This document shows, one piece after another, positions 18,015-27,453 of a stretch of 42,773 nucleotides of DNA (the stretch's first letter is position 1; every line of letters begins with the position of its first letter). The stretch is taken from NCBI RefSeq assembly GCF_020627745.1, contig NZ_JAHDGE010000022.1, positions 6,349 through 49,121 on the forward strand. Direction: 5' to 3'. The translations under genes were made by a program, and so were the position numbers. This DNA is from Pseudooctadecabacter sp. (lineage in GTDB: Bacteria; Pseudomonadota; Alphaproteobacteria; Rhodobacterales; Rhodobacteraceae). The notes beneath the pieces were generated by a model. It was not told the origin of the DNA, searched no databases, and saw only the letters and a program-made list of their open reading frames with translations.

Positions 18015-18370
18015 GTGTGCAGGTGCCGACCTCTGACAGCACGCTGGCGGCTGTTCTGAAATCCCTCGACGATGACAAGGCCGAAGACGTGGTGCAGATT
18101 GATCTGCGCGGCAAGTCCGAGATGGGCGATCACATGGTGATCGCGTCCGGTCGGTCGTCGCGGCAGGTGTCGTCGATGGCCGAAAAGCTGACCGACCGGT
18201 TGAAGCAGACCTATGGCATCCTGTCCAAGGTCGAAGGCAAGACCACGGGCGACTGGGTCTTGATCGACACCGGGGACGTGGTGGTGCATCTGTTCCGCCC
18301 CGAGGTTCGCGAATTCTACCAGCTGGAAAAGATGTGGCTGGACCCCGATGAGGCGGCCAAGACGACCTGA
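18011..18370 (+). CDS. rsfS: Ribosome silencing factor
   Basis: The 119-residue protein has the RsfS signature: LDDDKAEDVVQIDLRGKSEMGDHMVIASGRSSRQV, GDWVLIDTGDVVVHLFRPEVREFYQLEKMW. RsfS binds ribosomal protein L14 (uL14) and blocks subunit joining when nutrients are short. The ATG at 18011 is the first one in frame; an in-frame extension of 18 codons exists with no ATG. The gene overlaps rlmH by one base (TGATG), as in many bacteria where the two are paired. Confidence 0.95.
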   Translation: MSVQVPTSDSTLAAVLKSLDDDKAEDVVQIDLRGKSEMGDHMVIASGRSSRQVSSMAEKLTDRLKQTYGILSKVEGKTTGDWVLIDTGDVVVHLFRPEVREFYQLEKMWLDPDEAAKTT

Positions 18371-18840
18371 TGCGGGTCTGTCTGTGCGTGGTGGGCCGCC
18401 TGCGGGCCGGCCCCGAACGCGATTTGATCGACGATTATGTGACACGCTTTGACCGCAGCGGGCGGGCCTTGGGCCTTGGCCCGCTGGACGTGCGCGAGGT
18501 CGAGGACCGCAAGGGCGGCGGCATGGCCGCCGAGGCCGTGTTGCTGCGCCGCGCGCTTCCCGACGGGGCGGCGGTGATTGCGTTGGATGAACGGGGCAAG
18601 CTGCGCACGTCGCCCGAATTTGCGCAGGATCTGGCGCGGTGGCGTGATGACGGGCGGTCCGATCTGGCGTTCATTATTGGCGGGGCGGACGGGATTGACC
18701 CTGCCCTGCGGGCGGAGTGCGACGGGGCCTTGTCGTTTGGCAAGATGGTCTGGCCCCACATGCTGGCGCGGGTGATGCTGACCGAACAGCTGTACCGTGC
18801 GGCCAGCATTCTGGCGGGGGCGCCCTATCATCGGGTGTAG
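18370..18840 (+). CDS. rlmH: 23S rRNA pseudouridine-1915 N3-methyltransferase
   Basis: The 156-residue protein is a SPOUT methyltransferase of RlmH length. The motif FIIGGADGIDPALR and the C-terminal LTEQLYRAASILAGAPYHRV, which together form the knotted SAM site, are intact. It methylates pseudouridine 1915 of 23S rRNA in assembled 70S ribosomes. It is directly linked to rsfS, and gpmI follows after 87 bases. Confidence 0.97.
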   Translation: MRVCLCVVGRLRAGPERDLIDDYVTRFDRSGRALGLGPLDVREVEDRKGGGMAAEAVLLRRALPDGAAVIALDERGKLRTSPEFAQDLARWRDDGRSDLAFIIGGADGIDPALRAECDGALSFGKMVWPHMLARVMLTEQLYRAASILAGAPYHRV

Positions 18841-18843
18841 ACT

Positions 18844-18881
18844 GAGTATTTTTGGCAAAACGAAGCAGGGGGCGGTTTTGC
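18844..18881 (+). other. T-rich GAGTATTTTTGG motif and hairpin after rlmH
   Basis: GAGTATTTTTGG begins 4 bases after the rlmH stop and is close to the reverse complement of an element at 26253 and 42659. It is followed by a 7-pair hairpin of GCAAAAC (18855-18861) and GTTTTGC (18875-18881). It may be a weak or degraded terminator between rlmH and gpmI. Confidence 0.35.
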
Positions 18882-18927
18882 ACAGGCTGCCGCTGCGATA
18901 AGACGGGATGAGCCAAGGAGAATTCTT

Positions 18928-20439
18928 ATGACCACGCCGAAACCTGTCGTTCTTTGTATTCTGGATGGATGGGGCAAGCGCGCCGAGCGGGACGGCAATG
19001 CGCCTGCCCTGGCCGAAACGCCGAATTTTGACCGCGTGATGCAGGGCCCCAATGCGGAGCTGATCACCCACGGGCCGGATGTGGGCCTGCCAAAGGGGCA
19101 GATGGGCAATTCGGAGGTGGGCCACACCAACATCGGCGCGGGGCGGGTTGTGGCGATGGATCTGGGCGCGATTGATCTGGCCATCGAGGACGGGTCGTTT
19201 TTTGACAACGCGGCACTGGTCGACTGGTGTGACGGGCTGAAGGCGCGGGGCGGGACGGCCCATATCATGGGGTTGGTCAGCGATGGCGGGGTGCACGGGC
19301 ATATCGTGCACATTCAGGCGGCGTTGAAGGCGGTGACGGATCGCGGGGTGCCTGTGGTGCTGCATGCCATCACCGACGGGCGCGATGTGGCACCGCGGTC
19401 TGGCGCCGGGTTCTTGCGCGACCTGATCGCGGAGATGCCGGAGGGTGTTACCTTGGGCACGGTCACGGGCCGGTATTACGCCATGGACCGCGACAACCGC
19501 TGGGAGAGGGTTGAGACCGCCTATGCGGCTATGGTGCGCGGTGAGGGGGCGTCAGGAACGGATGCGGTGGAGGTTGTCGAGGCGGCTTATGCCGACGACG
19601 CCACGGACGAGTTTATCCCCGCCACGGTATTGGGCGACTATTCGGGGATGGCTGACGGCGACGGTGTGTTCTGCCTCAATTTCCGCGCCGACCGCGCGCG
19701 CGAGATTTTGGCGGCCATGGGTGCGCCCGAGTTTGACGGGTTTGATGTGGCCGGGCGGCCTGATCTGCACCTTCTGGGCATGGTCGATTATTCCACCGCC
19801 CACAACGCTTACATGACCACTTGCTATCCCAAGCAGGAGATCAGGAACACGCTGGGCGCATGGGTCGCATCCAAGGGACTGCGCCAGTTCCGCGTGGCGG
19901 AGACGGAAAAGTATCCTCATGTGACGTTCTTTCTCAATGGCGGGATTGAGGAGCCCGAGGCGGGCGAAGACCGCTATATGGCGGCGTCCCCCAAGGTGGC
20001 GACCTATGATCTGCAGCCGGAGATGTCGGCGGGCGAGGTGACGGAGGCCTTTGTGGGGGCCATTGCCGACGGCTACGATCTGATCGTGTGCAATTTTGCC
20101 AACCCCGACATGGTGGGGCATACCGGCGATCTGGACGCGGCGATTGCCGCTTGCGAGGCTGTGGATGCGGGTTTGGGCCGCGTTCTGGAGGCTTTGGACG
20201 CCGCCGGTGGCGCGATGATCGTCACGGCGGATCACGGCAACTGCGAAACCATGATCGACCCCGAAACCGGCGGTCCGCACACCGCCCATACGATCAATCC
20301 GGTGCCTGTGGCGTTGGTGGGCGGACCTGAGGGTGCGCGGCTGCGCGATGGACGTCTGGGGGATCTGGCACCGACGCTGCTGGATCTGATGGGGCTGGAT
20401 TTGCCGCCCGAGATGACGGGAAAGAGCCTGATGTCGTGA
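18928..20439 (+). CDS. gpmI: 2,3-bisphosphoglycerate-independent phosphoglycerate mutase
   Basis: The 503-residue protein has the GpmI/alkaline-phosphatase superfamily layout. The N-terminus VVLCILDGWGKR carries the first metal ligand Asp, and the nucleophile Ser62 lies in QMGNSEVGHTNIGAGR. HGHIVH, DGRDVAPRSG and NFRADRAREI form the substrate site, and MIVTADHGNCETM plus PHTAHT supply the other metal ligands. It interconverts 3- and 2-phosphoglycerate in the cytoplasm. An AAGGAG ribosome site precedes the ATG. Its stop overlaps the GTG start of the EnvC-like gene (GTGA). Confidence 0.97.
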   Translation: MTTPKPVVLCILDGWGKRAERDGNAPALAETPNFDRVMQGPNAELITHGPDVGLPKGQMGNSEVGHTNIGAGRVVAMDLGAIDLAIEDGSFFDNAALVDWCDGLKARGGTAHIMGLVSDGGVHGHIVHIQAALKAVTDRGVPVVLHAITDGRDVAPRSGAGFLRDLIAEMPEGVTLGTVTGRYYAMDRDNRWERVETAYAAMVRGEGASGTDAVEVVEAAYADDATDEFIPATVLGDYSGMADGDGVFCLNFRADRAREILAAMGAPEFDGFDVAGRPDLHLLGMVDYSTAHNAYMTTCYPKQEIRNTLGAWVASKGLRQFRVAETEKYPHVTFFLNGGIEEPEAGEDRYMAASPKVATYDLQPEMSAGEVTEAFVGAIADGYDLIVCNFANPDMVGHTGDLDAAIAACEAVDAGLGRVLEALDAAGGAMIVTADHGNCETMIDPETGGPHTAHTINPVPVALVGGPEGARLRDGRLGDLAPTLLDLMGLDLPPEMTGKSLMS

Positions 20440-21536
20440 CGAGGCTGGCGCTGTTTCTTGCCGTTTGGGCGGCCCCGCTGTGGGCGCAAAGCCCGGCTGA
20501 GGATGCCGAAGCTGCGGCCCTGAGGCTGGGCGCGGCGCGGATCGCGCTGGAGGCGGCGGACGGGCGGTCCGACAGGGTTGCCGCCTTGACGGAGACGGTA
20601 CAGGCCTATGAGGACGGGTTGACCGCCTTGCGCGACGGGCTGCGGCGGGCCGCGATCCGGCAGCGCACCCTTGAGACCGATCTGGAGGCGCGGGCCGAGG
20701 AGGTTGCCCAGCTTTTGGGTGTGTTGCAGACCATGGGCCGTGCGCCTGCGCCGATCCTGTTGCTGCATCCGTCGGGGCCGACCGGAACAGCACGGTCTGG
20801 GATGATGCTGGCGGACGTGACGCCTGCGTTGCAGGACAAGGTGACGGCATTGCGCGCGCAGCTGGATGAACTGGCTGTGTTGCAGGGTCTGCAAACCGAT
20901 GCGCTGGTGATCCTTGAGGATGGTCTGAACGGGGCACAGGTGGCGCGGGCCGCATTGTCCAAGGCCATCGCGGACCGCACCGATCTGCCGCGCCGGTTCG
21001 AGGACGATCCGGTGCAGACGGCCCTTTTGCTGGCCAGTTCCGAAACGCTGGCGGCCTTTGCCAGCGGATTGGCGGACACCGGTTCGGGGGGGCCTGATGC
21101 CAATAGCGTGAAGGGTCTTGTCCCCCTGCCCGTCGAGGGCCAGGTGCTGCGCGACTTTGACACCCCGGATGCGGCTGGCATTGTCCGCCCCGGACTTGTC
21201 ATCGCGACGCGACCGAGGGCCCTGGTGACGGCGCCGGTGCCTGCCACGGTGCGGTATGCGGGGCCCTTGCTGGACTATGGCAACGTCATCATTCTGGAAC
21301 CTGCGGCGGATGTTCTTTGGGTTCTGGCGGGGCTGGCCGAGGTGTTTGGCAAGGTGGGGCAAATCGTCCCACAGGGGGCTCCGGTGGGGTTAATGGGGGG
21401 GCAAGTCACCGATCCTCAAGGTATTTTGACCGAAAGCGCGCAGGGTTCCGCCGGTCAGCGGACTGAAACGCTTTATCTTGAGGTCAGAGAGATGCAGAGT
21501 GCCGTGAACCCTGCGGAGTGGTTTGTCGTAGACTAG
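20436..21536 (+). CDS. EnvC-like murein hydrolase activator (degenerate LytM/M23)
   Basis: The 366-residue protein starts at a GTG overlapping the gpmI stop. It has a signal peptide (ALFLAVWAAPLWAQ), a long coiled-coil region rich in Leu, Ala, Glu and Arg to about residue 210, and a C-terminal LytM domain (VPATVRYAGPLLDYGNVIILEPAADVLWVLAGL...QIVPQGAPVGLMGG). In place of the usual HG..Y and H.H zinc ligands it has EPA.DV and LYLEVRE, so it is probably catalytically dead. That fits EnvC, which activates amidases for septal peptidoglycan splitting rather than cutting itself. It is followed by ctpA after 50 bases. Confidence 0.85.
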   Translation: MTRLALFLAVWAAPLWAQSPAEDAEAAALRLGAARIALEAADGRSDRVAALTETVQAYEDGLTALRDGLRRAAIRQRTLETDLEARAEEVAQLLGVLQTMGRAPAPILLLHPSGPTGTARSGMMLADVTPALQDKVTALRAQLDELAVLQGLQTDALVILEDGLNGAQVARAALSKAIADRTDLPRRFEDDPVQTALLLASSETLAAFASGLADTGSGGPDANSVKGLVPLPVEGQVLRDFDTPDAAGIVRPGLVIATRPRALVTAPVPATVRYAGPLLDYGNVIILEPAADVLWVLAGLAEVFGKVGQIVPQGAPVGLMGGQVTDPQGILTESAQGSAGQRTETLYLEVREMQSAVNPAEWFVVD

Positions 21537-21586
21537 ACAGGCCGAACTTGGGGCGCGGGAGAATTCAAGCTGATGGGAATGAGTAG

Positions 21587-22927
21587 ATGAAGAAGTTTGC
21601 GATGGCCGCCACGGGTGGCATTTTGCTGGGTGCGGTGGCGACAACGCAAGTGGCCGGGCCGCTGATTGCGCAGGAGGCGGACAGCAATGTCAGCGTGTAC
21701 GAACAGCTGGACCTGTTTGGCGATATTTTTGAACGCATCCGCGCGCAATACGTGGAAGAGGTGGATGAGGCCGATCTGATCGAGGCCGCCATCGACGGGA
21801 TGCTGACATCGCTTGATCCGCATTCCAGTTATCTGTCCCCTGAAGACGCCGCCGATATGCGTGAGGCCACGCGCGGTGAGTTTGGCGGCCTCGGGATCGA
21901 AGTGACGCAGGAAGAAGGCTTCGTCAAAGTGGTGTCCCCGATTGATGGAACGCCCGCGTCCGAGGCCGGGATCGAGGCGGGTGATTTCATCACTGCTGTC
22001 GACGGAGAGAACCTGTTGGGTCTGACACTGGACGAAGCGGTCGAACTGATGCGCGGCCCCGTCGGGTCCGAGATCGTGATTACGGTCGTGCGTGAGGGCG
22101 TCGAGCAGCCGTTTGATGTGTCGATCATCCGCGATACGATCAAACTGACCGCCGTGCGCAGCCGCGTTGAGGGGGATACCGTGGTGCTGCGGGTCACGAC
22201 CTTTAGCGACCAGACCTACCCCAGCCTTGAAGAACAGCTGGCCGAACAGGTGGCCGAGGCCGGCGGCATGGAAAACGTCAACGGTTTCGTCATCGACCTG
22301 CGCAACAATCCGGGCGGTTTGCTGAACCAGGCGATTGCTGTCTCTGACGCGTTTCTGGACGCGGGTGAGATCACGTCAACCCGTGGGCGCGACCCGTCCG
22401 ACGGGCAGCGCTGGAACGCCCGTGAGGGTGATCTGGCCGAGGGCAAGCCGATGGTCGTGCTGATCAACGGCGGGTCTGCATCAGCGTCCGAGATTGTGGC
22501 CGGTGCGCTGCAGGACCACCGTCGCGCGATTGTTGTTGGCACCAACTCCTTCGGCAAAGGGTCTGTGCAGACCGTCATGCCGTTGCGCGGTGACAGTGCC
22601 ATGCGGCTGACCACGGCGCGCTATTACACGCCATCGGGCCGGTCGATTCAGGCGCTGGGCATTTCGCCGGACATCATCGTGGAACAGCCCCGCCGTGATC
22701 CCAACGCTGAAGCCGAGGTTGAGGAGGACGATGCAGCCTTCATCCGGTCCGAGGCGGATTTGCGTGGCTCGCTTGAGAACGACAGCCTGACCGAGGACGA
22801 GATCGAACAGATCGAAGCGGACCGCGCGCGGGCAGAGGATGCCGCCGCATTGCGCGAAGAGGATTATCAGCTGGCCTATGCCATTGATATTCTGAAAGGT
22901 CTTTCGGCCCTCGTCGAACAGGACTAG
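21587..22927 (+). CDS. ctpA: S41-family carboxy-terminal processing protease
   Basis: The 446-residue protein has an N-terminal signal sequence or anchor, a PDZ domain at about 95-185 (EVTQEEGFVKVVSPIDGTPA...GDFITAVDG), and the S41 core. The catalytic Ser lies in the NGGSASASEI motif (about residue 299) and the general-base Lys in NSFGKGSVQ (Lys324), at the usual spacing. The end is acidic and charged. CtpA-type proteases cut C-termini of periplasmic substrates, including cell-wall enzymes, which fits its place behind the EnvC-like gene. A terminator follows. Confidence 0.95.
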   Translation: MKKFAMAATGGILLGAVATTQVAGPLIAQEADSNVSVYEQLDLFGDIFERIRAQYVEEVDEADLIEAAIDGMLTSLDPHSSYLSPEDAADMREATRGEFGGLGIEVTQEEGFVKVVSPIDGTPASEAGIEAGDFITAVDGENLLGLTLDEAVELMRGPVGSEIVITVVREGVEQPFDVSIIRDTIKLTAVRSRVEGDTVVLRVTTFSDQTYPSLEEQLAEQVAEAGGMENVNGFVIDLRNNPGGLLNQAIAVSDAFLDAGEITSTRGRDPSDGQRWNAREGDLAEGKPMVVLINGGSASASEIVAGALQDHRRAIVVGTNSFGKGSVQTVMPLRGDSAMRLTTARYYTPSGRSIQALGISPDIIVEQPRRDPNAEAEVEEDDAAFIRSEADLRGSLENDSLTEDEIEQIEADRARAEDAAALREEDYQLAYAIDILKGLSALVEQD

Positions 22928-22945
22928 GCGCTGTTATTGAAAAAC

Positions 22946-22980
22946 AAACGCCGCCGGGGATACCCTTGGCGGCGTTTTGA
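22946..22980 (+). terminator. Rho-independent terminator between ctpA and rppH
   Basis: AAACGCCGCC (22946-22955) pairs perfectly with GGCGGCGTTT (22968-22977) around a 12-base loop, and the last stem bases run into TTTT. It lies 19 bases after the ctpA stop. Confidence 0.85.
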
Positions 22981-22996
22981 TATGAAGGACCACAGG

Positions 22997-23479
22997 ATGA
23001 CGCCCGAAGAGATTGCCAAACTGCCGTACCGTCCCTGCGTCGGGCTGATGATCGTGAACGGGGCCGGTCAGGTTTTTGTCGGTCAGCGGGTCGACCGGTT
23101 CAGGGACGCATGGCAAATGCCGCAGGGCGGAATTGATCCGGGGGAAGACGTGCACACGGCTGCGTTGCGCGAATTGGGTGAGGAAACGGGCATCACCCCC
23201 GATCTGGTCACCATCGAGGCCGAGACCGACGGTTGGCTGCCCTACGACCTGCCCCATGATATCGTGCCGAAAATCTGGAAGGGGCGCTATCGCGGACAGG
23301 AACAGAAATGGGTGCTGGTGCGGTTCAAAGGGACCGATGACCAGATTGACATTGAACAGGACCATCAGGAGTTTTCCGAATGGAGGTGGATGGCGCCTCA
23401 GGACCTGCTGGCCAATATCGTGCCGTTCAAACGTGACGTGTATGCCCGCGTGTTGGATGCTTTCGAGGATCGGATATGA
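22997..23479 (+). CDS. rppH: RNA pyrophosphohydrolase (Nudix)
   Basis: The start is set at 22997, where AAGGA lies 7 bases upstream; starts further up would fall at or inside the terminator. The 160-residue product has the Nudix box at residues 44-66 ([20 protein letters not shown] then TGI), with RELGEE intact. [37 protein letters not shown] and the C-terminal [13 protein letters not shown] match RppH/YgdP. It removes pyrophosphate from the 5' end of triphosphorylated mRNA and so triggers decay. Its stop overlaps the next gene as ATGA. Confidence 0.95.
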   Translation: MTPEEIAKLPYRPCVGLMIVNGAGQVFVGQRVDRFRDAWQMPQGGIDPGEDVHTAALRELGEETGITPDLVTIEAETDGWLPYDLPHDIVPKIWKGRYRGQEQKWVLVRFKGTDDQIDIEQDHQEFSEWRWMAPQDLLANIVPFKRDVYARVLDAFEDRI

Positions 23480-23964
23480 GACATTTGTGCTGTGCCGCTG
23501 CCGCTTTGACCCTTGCGGCCACCGGACCCGCATCGGCGCTGTCCTGTCTGGCCCCCGATGTTGCATCAAGCTTCACCTATGCGGCCGAGGCGGAACAATC
23601 CTATGTGGTCCTGCATGGTGAATTTTCGTTCGCGCCACCGCCATCGTCGATCACAGGCGACATCAACGCCCCGCGCGAAGTCAGCTATACCGCGACCTTT
23701 TCGGGCGAGGCTTTGGGGCGGTCGGGCTTTGTCCCTGTCGGCGATCTGACCGTCGATGTGACCCACGGCTGTGCGGCTGCGTGGTGCGGATCGCTGGCCG
23801 GTGGAGTGCCGACAATCGCCTTTGTGGAAAAGCAGGCAGACGGCTATGCCATTACGGTCGGGCCATGCGGCGGGCAGGCTTTTGCACGTCCCACGCGTCA
23901 GATGGTCCAGCAGGTCGAAGCCTGTATGCGCGGTGAGACCTGCGAAGGTGGCCTGTTGCGCTAA
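23476..23964 (+). CDS. Small secreted Cys-rich protein
   Basis: The 162-residue protein has a signal peptide ending near PASALS. The mature part contains six Cys (24, 99, 104, 131, 150, 156), which suggests disulfide bonds in the periplasm. A beta-rich middle ([40 protein letters not shown]) precedes a short helix near [11 protein letters not shown] do not recognise the family. Its ATG overlaps the rppH stop, so it is translated from the same message. It converges with rnr, the stops overlapping by 4 bases. Confidence 0.75.
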   Translation: MRHLCCAAAALTLAATGPASALSCLAPDVASSFTYAAEAEQSYVVLHGEFSFAPPPSSITGDINAPREVSYTATFSGEALGRSGFVPVGDLTVDVTHGCAAAWCGSLAGGVPTIAFVEKQADGYAITVGPCGGQAFARPTRQMVQQVEACMRGETCEGGLLR

Positions 23965-26204
23965 CGCCGTGTGCGTTTGACCTTGCGCGCGGTTTTGGCG
24001 GCCTTCTTTTTGCCCTTGGACAGTTTGCGTTTGGGCGGTTTGCCACGGGACGACGGGCGGCCTTGCGGTACTGCCTTACCCTCCAGTTCCACCAGATCGA
24101 CGATCAGCCCGCCGGTGACGGGGGCGGCCTCAACCAGTTTGACGGTGGCCCGCTGGCCCAGACCGATAATGCGTCCACTGTCCGCGCCCATGAGGGTCTG
24201 GCTGTCGGCGTCGTAATGGAAATATTCGGCACCCAGATTGCGGATCGGGATCATGCCGTCGGCGCCGGTTTCATCCAGTTTCACAAAGACGCCGAATTTG
24301 GCGATGCCGCTGATCCGTCCGTCCATGACCGCACCCACGCGGTCATTCAGGAATGATGCAAGATACCGGTCCGTGGTGTCCCGTTCAGCCATCATCGACC
24401 GGCGTTCCGTGTCTGAAATCAGCTTGGCGGTGTCGGCCAGCATCGCCTCATCTTCGGGTGTCAGCCCGTCCTTGCCCCAGCCATGGGCCGTGATCAGGGC
24501 GCGGTGCACGATCAGGTCCGCATAGCGCCGGATCGGGGAGGTGAAATGGGCATAAGCCTGCAGCGCGAGGCCGAAGTGGCCGAAATTCTCGGGGCTGTAA
24601 TAGGCCTGCGTCATCGACCGCAGGGTCGAGATATTGATCAGTTCGGCGGTGTCCGTCCCTTCGGCCTGCGCCAAGAGGCGGTTGAGGTGTGCGGTCTTCA
24701 ACACCTGCCCCTTGGCCAGTGTCAGGCCGGAGGCGGCGGCGGTTTCGCGCAGCGCCTCAAGCTTTTCCTGACTGGGTTCTTCGTGGACGCGGAACAATAG
24801 CGGCGTGCGTTTGGCGATCAAGGTTTCGGCGGCAGCCACATTGGCCAGCACCATGAATTCCTCAATCAGGCGGTGGGCATCAAGGCGGTCCTTGAAGGCG
24901 ACATCGGTGACTGTCCCGTCCTCGGCCAGAACAATCTGACGTTCCGGCAGGTCCAATTCCAACGGCTGGCGCACGGCGCGGGCGCGTTTGAGGGCGTCGT
25001 AACAGGCGTAAAGCGGCTTGATCACGTCGTCGAACAGGGGGGCGACCTTGTCGTTCACGTCCCCATCCATGGCGGCCTGAACTTCTTCGTAATTCAGGGA
25101 GGCAGGCGAGGTCATGAGCCCGCGCACGAACCGCTGCCCCACCTTGTTGCCCGCCCCGTCGATGTGCATTTCCACCGCGATGCAGGCCCGTTCCACGCCT
25201 TCATGAAGCGAACACAGATCACCCGACAGACGGTCCGGCAACATGGGCACAACGCGGTCGGGGAAATAGGTGGAATTGCCGCGCTTGCGCGCCTCACGGT
25301 CCAGCGCGGAACCCGGTGTCACGTAATGGGCCACATCAGCGATGGCGACCCAGAGGGCGAACCCGCCGTCCCCGTTGGGAATGACGCAACAGGCGTCATC
25401 ATGATCACGTGCGTCCCAAGGGTCGATCGTCACCAGCGGCAGATGACGCAGGTCCTCGCGGCCTTTCAGACCGGCGGGTTTGGCGCGGTCGGCCTCGGCC
25501 ACGACCTCATCGGGGAAATGGTCGGGGATGCCGTGCTGGTGAATGGCAATCAGGGATACGGCGCGGGGTTCGGTGGGATCCCCCAGACGGGTGATGATGC
25601 GCGCCTTGGGCAGGCCCATGCGGCCCCGTGGTCCGGCCTGTTCAGCCTCCACCAGTTCACCATCCTTGGCCCCGCCTGTGGCACCGGGGGCCACCGTCCA
25701 TTCCTTTTGCGATCCTTTGTCGACGGGCAGAACACGGCCACCTTCGGACCCTGCACGGAACACACCCAGAATACGCAAGGGATTGGTGCCGATGCGGCGG
25801 ATCAGGCGGGCGGTGTAGGCGTGGTCTTCGCCGGTGACTTCGGTCAGCCGGCCCAGAATACGGTCGCCTGCGCCCAACGCGGGATCGGACGTGCGCAAGG
25901 ACAGCAGAATGCGCGGCACGGCCCCCTCACCCGACCATTCCAGCGGGCGCGCAAAAAGATCACCGTCCGCGTCGGGACCTGTCACCTCCAACACCGACAC
26001 AGGGGGCAGCTTGTCGGGATCACGGTAGGAGGACTTGCGCTTTTGCAGCTTGCCCTCGTCCTCCAACTCACGCAGCACGCGTTTCAGATCAATGCGTGCC
26101 GCCCCCTTGATACCAAAGGCCCGCGCAATGTCGCGCTTGGCTGTCTGGGCGGGATTTTCGGCGATCCAGTCAAGGATTTCGGTTTTGGAGGGTATACGTG
26201 TCAT
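23961..26204 (-). CDS. rnr: Ribonuclease R
   Basis: The 747-residue protein has an N-terminal winged-helix-like region, cold-shock-like segments to about residue 225, then the RNB catalytic domain with the metal-binding cluster DPWDARDHDDA. The S1 domain follows (VMDGRISGIAKFGVFVKLDETGADGMIPI) and then a very basic tail with many Lys and Arg. RNase R is a processive 3'-5' exonuclease that degrades structured RNA, rRNA fragments and decaying mRNA. It lies 106 bases downstream of dapE with a terminator-like element between. Confidence 0.96.
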   Translation of the reverse strand: MTRIPSKTEILDWIAENPAQTAKRDIARAFGIKGAARIDLKRVLRELEDEGKLQKRKSSYRDPDKLPPVSVLEVTGPDADGDLFARPLEWSGEGAVPRILLSLRTSDPALGAGDRILGRLTEVTGEDHAYTARLIRRIGTNPLRILGVFRAGSEGGRVLPVDKGSQKEWTVAPGATGGAKDGELVEAEQAGPRGRMGLPKARIITRLGDPTEPRAVSLIAIHQHGIPDHFPDEVVAEADRAKPAGLKGREDLRHLPLVTIDPWDARDHDDACCVIPNGDGGFALWVAIADVAHYVTPGSALDREARKRGNSTYFPDRVVPMLPDRLSGDLCSLHEGVERACIAVEMHIDGAGNKVGQRFVRGLMTSPASLNYEEVQAAMDGDVNDKVAPLFDDVIKPLYACYDALKRARAVRQPLELDLPERQIVLAEDGTVTDVAFKDRLDAHRLIEEFMVLANVAAAETLIAKRTPLLFRVHEEPSQEKLEALRETAAASGLTLAKGQVLKTAHLNRLLAQAEGTDTAELINISTLRSMTQAYYSPENFGHFGLALQAYAHFTSPIRRYADLIVHRALITAHGWGKDGLTPEDEAMLADTAKLISDTERRSMMAERDTTDRYLASFLNDRVGAVMDGRISGIAKFGVFVKLDETGADGMIPIRNLGAEYFHYDADSQTLMGADSGRIIGLGQRATVKLVEAAPVTGGLIVDLVELEGKAVPQGRPSSRGKPPKRKLSKGKKKAAKTARKVKRTRR

Positions 26205-26252
26205 CCGCGACAGGTAGCACGCGCGCGGACGAAGGGCAGGCCCCTTTTCTCT

Positions 26253-26304
26253 GGTTCAAAAATACCTCCCCGCCGGAGGCGCCCCAAAATTCGCGAATTT
26301 TGGG
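26253..26304 (-). terminator. Terminator-like hairpin and palindrome between dapE and rnr
   Basis: Read on the minus strand after the dapE stop, a perfect 22-base palindrome centred between 26293 and 26294 (arms CCCAAAATTCG) comes first. A CCTCC-GGCGG-GGAGG hairpin (26265-26279) follows, running into TATTTTTG. The T-tail part, GGTTCAAAAATACCTC on the plus strand at 26253-26268, recurs exactly at 42659-42674. The palindrome can also form a stem of 11 pairs minus the loop. It probably ends the dapE transcript. Confidence 0.7.
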
Positions 26305-26310
26305 TCTGCG

Positions 26311-27453
26311 TCAGGAAAAGTAGTCGCGCAGGATGCGGGTATAGATGGCTTTGAGTTGTGTGATCTGTTCAAGGGGAACGCATTCATCGACCTGATGCAT
26401 GGTTTTGCCCACCAGCCCGAATTCCACCACCGGACAGTGGTTTTTCACGAACCGCGCGTCCGATGTGCCGCCTGTTGTGGACAGTTCCGGCGTGAGGCCG
26501 GTTTCGGCCTCAACGGCCGCGGATACAAGATCTGACAATTCTCCGGGTGGGGTCAGAAAACTTTCGCCCGACACCCGTGTGGACATGTCAACGCGGACCC
26601 CGAAATCGGCGGCCACGTCATCGACTTCGGACTGCATCCAGTCGATGACGCTGTCGGAGGTGTGCAGGTCGTTGAACCGGATGTTGACGCTGGCCTTGCA
26701 CTGGGCGGGGATCACGTTGGTGGCCGGGTTGCCCGTGTCGATGGTCACAACGGCGAGGGTCGAGGGATCAAAATGATCGGACCCTTGGTCCAGTTCATGG
26801 CTGGCCAGCCGGTCCATCAGGCGCGCCATGGCAGGCAGCGGGTTCAGGGCGCGGTGCGGATAGGCGGAATGCCCCTGCTTGCCGGTCACGGTAAAGTGGG
26901 TGGTCAGCGACCCGCGCCGACCGACCTTTATCATCTCACCCATTTTTTCGGGGCAGGTCGGTTCCCCCACCAGACAGGCGGTCATCGTTTCGCCCCGGGT
27001 TTCCATCCAGTCCAGAAGGGCGATGGTCCCATCGGTCGAGGGGCCTTCCTCATCGCCGGTGATGGCCAGGATCACGGCGCCGTCCGGCGGCGTGTCGCGA
27101 ACAAAATCCACGGCGGCTGCGGCAAAGGCGGCCACGCCGGATTTCATATCTGTGGCCCCGCGCCCGTACATGATGCCATCGACTACCTCGGCCCCGAAGG
27201 GGTCATGGGTCCATGCGGCCTCATCCCCGACGGGGACCACATCGGTGTGGCCGTTGAACCCGAAAGACCGGTTGGCCCCGCGCGCGCCCCAGCGCGCGTA
27301 AAGGTTCGGGGTGTCCCCGCGATCCACGCGCCATGTCTCGAACCCGGCGTCTGACAGAAGCTTATCCAGCAGCTGAAGCGCGCCGCCCTCCTGGGGGGTC
27401 ACGCTGGGGCATTTGATCAGATCGGCGGTAAGTTGGACGGGATCGGTGGGCAT
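26311..27453 (-). CDS. dapE: Succinyl-diaminopimelate desuccinylase
   Basis: The start at 27453 has AAGGA 8 bases upstream and gives 380 residues, the normal length. Zinc ligands are seen in FNGHTDVVP (His69, Asp71-type site) and [33 protein letters not shown] and [18 protein letters not shown] match DapE of the M20 family. It hydrolyses N-succinyl-LL-diaminopimelate to succinate and LL-DAP in lysine and peptidoglycan synthesis. Its usual partner dapD is about 4.3 kb away, beyond the Hint gene pair. Confidence 0.96.
   Translation of the reverse strand: MPTDPVQLTADLIKCPSVTPQEGGALQLLDKLLSDAGFETWRVDRGDTPNLYARWGARGANRSFGFNGHTDVVPVGDEAAWTHDPFGAEVVDGIMYGRGATDMKSGVAAFAAAAVDFVRDTPPDGAVILAITGDEEGPSTDGTIALLDWMETRGETMTACLVGEPTCPEKMGEMIKVGRRGSLTTHFTVTGKQGHSAYPHRALNPLPAMARLMDRLASHELDQGSDHFDPSTLAVVTIDTGNPATNVIPAQCKASVNIRFNDLHTSDSVIDWMQSEVDDVAADFGVRVDMSTRVSGESFLTPPGELSDLVSAAVEAETGLTPELSTTGGTSDARFVKNHCPVVEFGLVGKTMHQVDECVPLEQITQLKAIYTRILRDYFS

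Noticed and set aside
24873-26354. A 493-codon plus-strand frame opposite rnr
   Set aside because: rnr is unmistakable; the plus frame has no domain and no ribosome site.
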